Part shown: positions 1 through 5,220 of the stretch, piece by piece
Numbering within the stretch: position 1 is the first letter of the stretch
Layout: each line of letters starts with the position of its first letter
From: Gammaproteobacteria bacterium
GTDB taxonomy: Bacteria > Pseudomonadota > Gammaproteobacteria > SZUA-229
Direction: 5' to 3'
Assembly: GCA_011321985.1 (NCBI GenBank)
Contig: DROB01000386.1
Span: 1 to 11,336, forward strand
Length of the DNA: 11,336 nt
The notes under the pieces: model-generated
Told to the model about the DNA's origin: nothing
The model's input: the letters and a program-made list of their open reading frames with translations, nothing else
The model's database searches: none
Program-made: the position numbers and the translations under genes

Positions 1-1193
1 AAAACTTCCTGCAGGGCCTCGAATCGACTGAGTAATCCTGAACGAGATATTAATCTTGTTTTCAATGAATTAACAGAGTTATTTAAAGCCATTTCTAACC
101 ATTTTGCACGTTCACCTCGTACCTTTGCGGTAAGCTTGACCCGGTGTTTTGATTGCTCGCTTAATACCTCTTCGATCAACAGGCTATCTGCCAGTCCACA
201 GGAAATAATGATTTCACCTGGTACATCACGTTTCAGGTAAAACTGCGGGATAAAGGCCGTCAATACCTGTTCTACACTCAAAGCTTCCGGTAATGAAGGG
301 TAAAAACTGCGGTTCCCCAGATTGAGGCCATTGCGAATATAAAACACCTGCACGCAGGCCTGGCCTGCTTCGGTACTGCAGGCGATGATATCGATATCGC
401 CCTTGTCGGCACTGATATGCTGCTTCTCGGTGATTTTTCTGAGCTGGCTTATCTGGTCACGGTACAGGGCGGCTTTTTCGAAGTGCTGTTTTTCAGCAGA
501 CTGTTCCATATCATTGACCAGTTCTGTGATTACCTGCTCACTTTTGCCCTGTAGAAATAACACTGCGTGATCGATGTCTTTAGCATAGGCCTTTTCCGAC
601 ACATAACCCACACAGGGCGCGGTACAACGTTTGATCTGGTATTGCAGACAGGGTCGCGAACGGTTGGCAAAGGTGGTGTCTTCACACTGGCGGATGAGGA
701 ACATTTTTTGCAGCAGGTTGATGCTTTCACGTACCGCATGGGCGTTCGGGTATGGCCCCAGATACAGGCCCTGCTTTTTTCGTGCGCCTCTGTGCAAGGC
801 GATTCGTGGGTATAAATCCTTATCAGAAACAAAGATATAGGGGTAACTCTTATCATCACGCATTAATATGTTGTAACGCGGACGCAGCTCTTTGATGAGG
901 TTGCTTTCCAGTAGCAGGGCTTCGCCTTCGGTGTGTGTGATGGTGATATTGACATCGGCTATTTTAGATACCATCACCCGGGTTTTGGGGGACAGGCCGG
1001 TCTGACGGAAATAGCTGCTCAGGCGGTTTTTCAGGTTTTTGGCTTTGCCGACGTAGATGACCTGTTCGCCAGCATCCAGCATACGGTAGACACCGGGTTT
1101 GCTGGTGACGTTTTTCAGAAAAGAGGCCGAATCGAACGTGACAGGGGGATTTGTCTGGTCTTTGTTGGGTGATTTCGGTTCGGTTGCTGACAT
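1..1193 (-). CDS. uvrC: UvrABC excinuclease subunit C, partial (3' end outside window)
   Basis: UvrC makes the two incisions on either side of a DNA lesion in nucleotide excision repair, after handover from UvrA/UvrB. Reading the minus strand from ATG at 1193 gives about 397 uninterrupted residues that run off the left edge; the family is usually about 600 long. Visible parts, in order: a GIY-YIG nuclease domain (PGVYRM at 33-38, VIYVGKAKNLKNRL at 45-58) for the 3' incision; four cysteines C170, C182, C190, C194 with the spacing of the iron-sulfur ligands reported for E. coli UvrC; a UVR motif at about 215-245 (FEKAALYRDQI) for UvrB contact; and the start of the linker to the RNase H-like 5' nuclease domain, which is missing here. 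The first Met lies about 33 residues before the GIY motif, slightly longer than E. coli, and I see no clear Shine-Dalgarno in front of it. The gene follows the gacA/uvrY-like gene on the same strand, as in many gammaproteobacteria. Confidence 0.97.
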   Translation of the reverse strand, partial: MSATEPKSPNKDQTNPPVTFDSASFLKNVTSKPGVYRMLDAGEQVIYVGKAKNLKNRLSSYFRQTGLSPKTRVMVSKIADVNITITHTEGEALLLESNLIKELRPRYNILMRDDKSYPYIFVSDKDLYPRIALHRGARKKQGLYLGPYPNAHAVRESINLLQKMFLIRQCEDTTFANRSRPCLQYQIKRCTAPCVGYVSEKAYAKDIDHAVLFLQGKSEQVITELVNDMEQSAEKQHFEKAALYRDQISQLRKITEKQHISADKGDIDIIACSTEAGQACVQVFYIRNGLNLGNRSFYPSLPEALSVEQVLTAFIPQFYLKRDVPGEIIISCGLADSLLIEEVLSEQSKHRVKLTAKVRGERAKWLEMALNNSVNSLKTRLISRSGLLSRFEALQEV

Positions 1194-1420
1194 CGGGGTA
1201 GTTTAGCTTAAGCGGCGGTAAAGCGTTATGTGTCAGGGGTGATTGGTACGGGTTTGGCGGCGGGTGTTTGTTTTGGGGTCTGGTATCGCGGTTTACAAAC
1301 CGCTCCGGGGGATAGGCTGACTCTGGATTTGTAGGAGCGGATTGTAATCCGCGATTCTCTGATACACACCTGCCCTCGATGATCTATATCTGACCGGGTT
1401 GATACAACAAAGATTTCGGC
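1194..1420. other. gacA-uvrC intergenic spacer carrying REP-like elements
   Basis: These 227 bases separate the regulator stop from the uvrC start. In many relatives the two genes are close together and co-transcribed. The part nearest the regulator holds an inverted pair of REP-like hairpins (listed separately). I found no convincing open reading frame or RNA gene. On the minus strand, CTGACA (complement of 1231-1236) could be a -35 box for uvrC, but nothing good sits at -10 distance, so no promoter is called. Confidence 0.6.
1277..1359 (+). repeat. Composite inverted-pair REP-like element (BIME-like), copy 1
   Basis: A reverse-oriented hairpin unit (1285-1306, stem GCGGTTT/AAACCGC around AC) is followed after 24 bases by a forward unit (1331-1359) that begins GTAG, has the perfect stem GCGGATT/AATCCGC around GT, and ends CGATTCTC. 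A GTAG tetranucleotide before a hairpin is the known signature of REP sequences acted on by RAYT (TnpA-REP) transposases. The same architecture, including the GGTCTGG lead-in and a GGGGG...TGAYTCTG spacer, recurs at 11225-11309. This reverse unit lacks the CTAC end that the right-hand copy keeps. The element lies between gacA and uvrC, so any transcript across both genes would contain the folded structure. Confidence 0.8.
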
Positions 1421-2101
1421 TTATTTAGCCGGTATGTTATTTTCGTCCATCACGCCGTGCTTCATCGCCATGTGCAACATTTCGATATCTGAACTCACGC
1501 CCAGTTTTTCGTATAAACGCATGCGGTAGGTGCTGATGGTCTTGGGACTCAGATTGAGGATCTCTGATATCTTCTGTGTTTTGGTGCCCTGCGCGATCAT
1601 CATCAGCACCTGGGTTTCACGCATGGATAAGGTATCCAGAGGGTTCACCTCACCCGGCAACACCGACAGTGCCAGTTGCTGAGCGATATCTTTTGCGATG
1701 TAATGTTTTCCATCGTGGACATCCCTGATAGCGGTGATCATCTCATCGACACCGTTACCCTTGGTCAGATACCCTTTAGCGCCGCCATTTAACAATTTTT
1801 TTGGCAACGGCCCTTCGTCATGCACGGTAACGATGATGATGCCGATATCGGGCCAGCTCTTGCTGATGCGCTCGGTCGCACCGATACCGCCGATGCCGGG
1901 CATATTGACATCCATCAGGATAACATCGACTTTACCCTCGTTATCACGACACCAGCTGATAGCCCCTTCACCGCTGTCCTGGGTACCGACGACATTGATC
2001 CCGTCCTGTGCTCCCAGCAGACTTTTAAAGCCATGACGCACCAGATCGTGGTCATCAACGATTAAAACGCTGATTTCGGTATTATTCAGGTCATCAACCA
2101 T
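1421..2101 (-). CDS. gacA: GacA/UvrY-family two-component response regulator (LuxR/NarL type)
   Basis: This is a cytoplasmic DNA-binding response regulator of 226 residues. The receiver domain (about 10-125) has the acidic pair D16/D17, the phospho-acceptor D64 in LMDVNMPG, T92 and K114. The LuxR-type helix-turn-helix covers about 156-212, with LSMRETQVLMMIAQG and LSPKTISTYRMRLYEKLGV. The helix followed by MKHGVMD near the C-terminus is typical of GacA/UvrY rather than NarL. In that family the regulator is phosphorylated by a BarA/GacS hybrid kinase and activates the small RNAs that titrate CsrA/RsmA; neither the kinase nor such an RNA is in this window. ATG at 2101 is the only sensible start, adding about eight residues before the usual beginning; no strong ribosome site is visible. 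A GATAAT hexamer on the minus strand (complement of 2121-2126) is a possible -10 box without a good -35. uvrC follows downstream. The E. coli name would be uvrY. Confidence 0.93.
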   Translation of the reverse strand: MVDDLNNTEISVLIVDDHDLVRHGFKSLLGAQDGINVVGTQDSGEGAISWCRDNEGKVDVILMDVNMPGIGGIGATERISKSWPDIGIIIVTVHDEGPLPKKLLNGGAKGYLTKGNGVDEMITAIRDVHDGKHYIAKDIAQQLALSVLPGEVNPLDTLSMRETQVLMMIAQGTKTQKISEILNLSPKTISTYRMRLYEKLGVSSDIEMLHMAMKHGVMDENNIPAK

Positions 2102-2151
2102 CTAATTTAGAATAAGTTTAATTATCATCCAGAGGCGATTCTAACAGAGAT

Positions 2152-2637
2152 TCATTTAGACCACATCCTGTATGGGTATTTTAATAAGCAAATATTGTAA
2201 TAACGCTCGTCATCACTGACTTCCTCGCCGATCCAGGGTGGTTTTTCAAAGGCTTCATCCAGGCTGCCCAGTTCGACTTCAGCCACCTGTAGACCGGCAT
2301 TTTCCCCTTCGAATATATCCACTTCCCATACGTGGGAAGCATAGGGAACGTCATAACGTGTTTTGCTGATGATGCTGCTATCGCATAAAGTCTCCAGCAT
2401 CTGCTGCGCATCGGCCAGCGGTATGTCGTATTCGAATTCCTGTCGCACCATACTGAGGTCGACACTTTTTATGTTGATGTTCGCATGCTGATTGCTGGTG
2501 CGGATCCTTACTGAAGATCTCTGCGTGGCTTCCAGCCCACTCTGCAGATAACCCTGTTTGATCACATGCTGCTGTATCGATAACGATCGCCAGTCATTGT
2601 TTTTGAGTAAAAATTTTCGTTCTATTTCGATGCCCAT
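2152..2637 (-). CDS. CYTH-domain (triphosphate tunnel) protein, probable inorganic triphosphatase
   Basis: This is a complete small single-domain CYTH protein of 161 residues, close to the length of the stand-alone bacterial members. The signature ExExK is E4, E6, K8 (MGIEIERKF). The alternating charged residues that line the tunnel follow: R44 and R46, K57, E67 and E69, K92 and R94 (ISKTRY), E105 and D107 (WEVDIF), E120 and E122 (AEVEL), then PPWIGEEVSDDERYYN. The family binds triphosphate and divalent metal. Characterised short bacterial members hydrolyse tripolyphosphate, while others are class IV adenylate cyclases or thiamine triphosphatases, so the exact substrate cannot be read from sequence. 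AAGAGA about 10 bases before the ATG could serve as the ribosome site. The regulator gene follows 50 bases downstream on the same strand, and the aminotransferase-fold gene is divergent only 43 bases away. Confidence 0.9.
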   Translation of the reverse strand: MGIEIERKFLLKNNDWRSLSIQQHVIKQGYLQSGLEATQRSSVRIRTSNQHANINIKSVDLSMVRQEFEYDIPLADAQQMLETLCDSSIISKTRYDVPYASHVWEVDIFEGENAGLQVAEVELGSLDEAFEKPPWIGEEVSDDERYYNICLLKYPYRMWSK

Positions 2638-2680
2638 GGATTATTCTCTTAGCTGGTAGATTCATGTTACATTGCATGAT

Positions 2681-3823
2681 ATGCAGAGATATTTCCAGCT
2701 CGACAAAAACATCGTGCACCTCAACCATGCAGCGGTCGGCCCCTGGCCGGTGGTTACCCGTGATGCCGTCTGTGCCTTTGCCCGGGAAAATGCCAGCATC
2801 GGCTCTCAGCGTTACGGTGAATGGATGAAGACCGAGCAACAACTGAAGCAGAAGATGGCCACATTGATCAATGCACGTTCGCTCGATGAGATTGCGATAT
2901 TAAAAAATACCTCGGAAGGTCTGTCGCTGATCGCGCAGGGGCTGACGTTTAAAGCGGGTGATAATATCGTTATCCCGGCGGAAGAATTTCCCTCCAATAA
3001 AATCGTCTGGCAGGCACTTGCCTCACAATCGGTCGAAGTCCGATCGATCACCATCGAAAACAGCGATGAACCCGAACAGGTTCTGATCGATGCCATGGAT
3101 GAGAACACCCGGCTGCTCAGTTGCAGCTCTGTACAGTTCGCTCATGGCCTGCGCCTGGAGCTGAATGTTATCGGCCAGGCATGTAAACAGAACGGGACGC
3201 TATTCTGTGTCGATGCCATCCAGTCACTGGGAGCCATCCGCTTTGATGTACAGGCATGCCATGCCGACTTCGTGGTAGCCGATGGTCATAAATGGATGTG
3301 TGGCCCGGAGGGTACCGCATTGTTCTATTGTCGCGAAGCGGTTCAGGATCAATTGCGATTGTGTCAGTTCGGCTGGCATATGATGAAAGATGCGTTCGAA
3401 ATCTCACACCGGGACAATGATCTATCTCTCGAAAAAAACATCGTTACCGGTGCTCAGCGTTTCGAGAGCGGTAGCCCGAATATGACCGGCATTACCGCTC
3501 TTGATGCGTCTCTCGGATTACTGCTCGATATCGGCATGCAGAAGATCGAAACCCGTGTCCTGGAAAAAGCCGGTTATCTGATCGAGCGACTGACTGCGCG
3601 CAGTGATACGAAGGTCATCAGTTCGACACAGGCGAACAGGTATGCCGGTATAGTCACCTTTCAAAAACACGGTGTGGATAACATGTCACTTTATCGATAC
3701 CTGCAGGACAATGATGTGATCTGTGCTTATCGTGGTGATGGCACCCGTTTCTCACCACACTTTCATACAGCACTGGATGATCTGGATAAAGCATTAGATC
3801 TGGTCGATGATTTCAATGGCTGA
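2681..3823 (+). CDS. Class V aminotransferase-fold PLP-dependent enzyme
   Basis: This is a complete 380-residue fold-type I PLP enzyme of the aminotransferase class V / NifS-CsdA / isopenicillin N epimerase-like superfamily. The N-terminus has LNHAAVGPWP. LKNTSEGLSLIAQGL is the phosphate-binding region. D178 and Q181 in FCVDAIQSLG would contact the pyridine ring. K204 in DGHKWMCGPEG is the Schiff-base lysine. R356 in TRFSPHF is the likely substrate-carboxylate arginine. The C-terminal loop is short and lacks the exposed catalytic cysteine motif of group II cysteine desulfurases (RxGHHCA), which argues against sulfur mobilisation, but the reaction is unknown. I chose ATG at 2681; an in-frame TTG at 2672 would add three residues (MHD), and neither has a strong Shine-Dalgarno. 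The gene is divergent from the CYTH gene, with 43 bases between the starts. Confidence 0.9.
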   Translation: MQRYFQLDKNIVHLNHAAVGPWPVVTRDAVCAFARENASIGSQRYGEWMKTEQQLKQKMATLINARSLDEIAILKNTSEGLSLIAQGLTFKAGDNIVIPAEEFPSNKIVWQALASQSVEVRSITIENSDEPEQVLIDAMDENTRLLSCSSVQFAHGLRLELNVIGQACKQNGTLFCVDAIQSLGAIRFDVQACHADFVVADGHKWMCGPEGTALFYCREAVQDQLRLCQFGWHMMKDAFEISHRDNDLSLEKNIVTGAQRFESGSPNMTGITALDASLGLLLDIGMQKIETRVLEKAGYLIERLTARSDTKVISSTQANRYAGIVTFQKHGVDNMSLYRYLQDNDVICAYRGDGTRFSPHFHTALDDLDKALDLVDDFNG

Positions 3824-4013
3824 GCAAGAGGCTGTAGCGGGGCATGGCATCACTGGAAATGTGAACTGAATCTCGCTTATTCTGTCTTAAATACCGTCAT
3901 ATAGGGCATAATTGGACTAGTATTAAGGTTGATGGAATACATGTTTACCGGGCATGGGTTCCAGTAATTTTTTAAATGTGCAACAAACATAAAATCCTTT
4001 TTCTGGAGTTTGG
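3824..4013 (+). other. Intergenic region upstream of the NlpC/P60 gene
   Basis: These 190 AT-richer bases hold no reading frame of note. TTGGAC at 3912-3917 and AATACA at 3936-3941 are spaced about right for a weak sigma-70 promoter driving the gene at 4014. GGAG at 4005-4008, five bases before the ATG, is a clear ribosome binding site. ACTGGAA (3852-3858) and TTCCAGT (3959-3965) form a distant 7-bp inverted repeat of doubtful meaning. No clear terminator for the upstream gene is visible. Confidence 0.35.
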
Positions 4014-5081
4014 ATGTTTCGTTTCGTTAGATTTAAAAATTTCCTGTGGGACAAGTTCGTACACTGGCTTACTTATGAGTCGCCACACCACCAAACGCCT
4101 TTAACCAGTTTCGAGCGTTTACGCTTCGAGCTGCGCCCGGGCGATGTGATCCTGGTCGAAGGCCGGTCTAATGTCGCCGAGATCATCAAGTCCATCACCC
4201 AGAGTATGTGGACGCACTCATTCTTTTACATCGGTCGGTTACATGATATCGATGATCCGATGCTACGTGACCATATCCAGAAATACCGCCACTGCAGTCC
4301 GGATGAACAACTGATCATCGAAGCGATACTGGGTAAAGGCATCATCGTATCGGCTATCGATACTTATGAGGGTGAACATCTGCGCATATGCCGTCCTCGC
4401 GGTATCACACGTGCAGACTCACAGACGGTGATCGAGTATGCGATCAAAGAACTAGGCAAGGATTATAACGTCCGCCAGATCATGGATCTGGCCCGGTTCA
4501 TGTTCCCTTACTGGTTCCTGCCCAAACGCTGGCGCTCGACCCTGTTTGAACATAATGCAGGCAGGCCGACCAAGACCGTATGTTCGACGATGATGGCCGA
4601 AGCCTTCGCCAAAGTCCGGTTCCCTATCGTGCCGGTCATCCATCAGGATGAACAGGGTCAGCTCAAGCTGATCCGCGGTAATTCCAAATTGATCACCCCG
4701 CGTGACTTCGACCACTCACCTTACTTCGACGTGATCAAATACCCGATTATCGATTTCGATGAACTCGGCATCTACCGTAGACTGCCATGGGACCAGACCA
4801 GTGTGCACTGCAATACCATCGGTGACTGTTTTTATTCGCACCCTGAAGAACTGGAGAAATTAACCCCGATACAGTCGGCGGATACCATAAGACCGGAAAC
4901 CGCCAGACCGGCTATCGAGGAAGTCGAAATAAAAAAGCCCGGTGCTACCGAACACAACATCATCCGGGAAGCCATCAACAAAGTAACCGGTTATAGATCG
5001 GCGAAGGACAGCGGTGAAGGCGATATCGAAGAGCCGGTCACCGATGATGCTAAAGACATCGGCAAAAAAGCCGCTAATTAA
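4014..5081 (+). CDS. Permuted NlpC/P60 (YiiX/LRAT-like) papain-fold protein
   Basis: The 355-residue protein fits the circularly permuted NlpC/P60 family, in which the histidine precedes the cysteine. LRPGDVILVEGRS at 40-52 and SMWTHSFFYIG at 64-74 give the strand and catalytic His68. IIEAILGKGI at 101-110 is the following strand, with E103 as a possible third polar residue. TVCSTMMAEAF at 188-198 gives Cys190 at the start of its helix. Relatives include YiiX/YebB-like hydrolases and the LRAT/phospholipase-acyltransferase group, so both amide/peptide and lipid acyl substrates are possible. There is no cleavable signal peptide or clear transmembrane helix. However, residues 1-21 form a basic, aromatic-rich amphipathic stretch (F2, F4, F7, F10, W12, F15, W18), and FMFPYWFLPKRW at 162-173 is also strongly aromatic, suggesting interfacial membrane binding. 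Residues about 285-355 are a charged, low-complexity tail, probably disordered. Start ATG has GGAG five bases upstream. fadE follows on the same strand 139 bases downstream. Confidence 0.8.
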   Translation: MFRFVRFKNFLWDKFVHWLTYESPHHQTPLTSFERLRFELRPGDVILVEGRSNVAEIIKSITQSMWTHSFFYIGRLHDIDDPMLRDHIQKYRHCSPDEQLIIEAILGKGIIVSAIDTYEGEHLRICRPRGITRADSQTVIEYAIKELGKDYNVRQIMDLARFMFPYWFLPKRWRSTLFEHNAGRPTKTVCSTMMAEAFAKVRFPIVPVIHQDEQGQLKLIRGNSKLITPRDFDHSPYFDVIKYPIIDFDELGIYRRLPWDQTSVHCNTIGDCFYSHPEELEKLTPIQSADTIRPETARPAIEEVEIKKPGATEHNIIREAINKVTGYRSAKDSGEGDIEEPVTDDAKDIGKKAAN

Positions 5082-5123
5082 TCAGCGTTAAACTAAAAAA
5101 GGAATTTACCGTCTATATACTTC

Positions 5124-5166
5124 AGGAAGCTCTGATGATTTATCAATAAATTGATCAGAGCTTCCT
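5124..5166 (+). terminator. Strong hairpin between the NlpC/P60 gene and fadE, possible terminator
   Basis: AGGAAGCTCTGAT (5124-5136) pairs perfectly over 13 bases with ATCAGAGCTTCCT (5154-5166). Inside the 17-base loop, ATTTAT (5138-5143) can pair with ATAAAT (5146-5151), which nearly continues the stem to a two-base loop. It is the strongest inverted repeat outside the REP-like elements. Its position after the NlpC/P60 gene suits a terminator, but only a short TTTAA follows the stem and no T-run lies on the other strand side. An operator or leader structure for fadE is equally possible. Confidence 0.45.
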
Positions 5167-5220
5167 TTAAGGATCGATGTGTTTATATTCAAACTTATAC
5201 AGCCATAGCAGGTACCACAG
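5167..5220 (+). promoter_or_regulatory. fadE leader with possible -10 box and ribosome site
   Basis: After the hairpin, TATATT at 5184-5189 resembles a -10 box, but no good -35 lies 16-18 bases before it because that stretch falls in the hairpin arm. AGG at 5210-5212, eight bases before the fadE ATG, is a modest ribosome binding site. I see no match to the E. coli FadR or Pseudomonas PsrA operator patterns. Confidence 0.25.

Noticed and set aside
530..859. Minus-strand open frame of 109 codons in the uvrC region.
   Set aside because: It is a shifted frame on the same strand as uvrC; the true uvrC frame is open throughout to the window edge.
1277..1359. Possible CRISPR repeats from the repeated GCGGATTGTAATCCGC palindromes.
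   Set aside because: The copies are paired in inverted orientation, irregularly spaced and nearly 10 kb apart; there are no regular spacers or cas genes.
3912..3941. Sigma-70 promoter TTGGAC with AATACA before the NlpC/P60 gene.
   Set aside because: The match to consensus is too weak to list as a firm promoter, so it is mentioned only in the intergenic entry.
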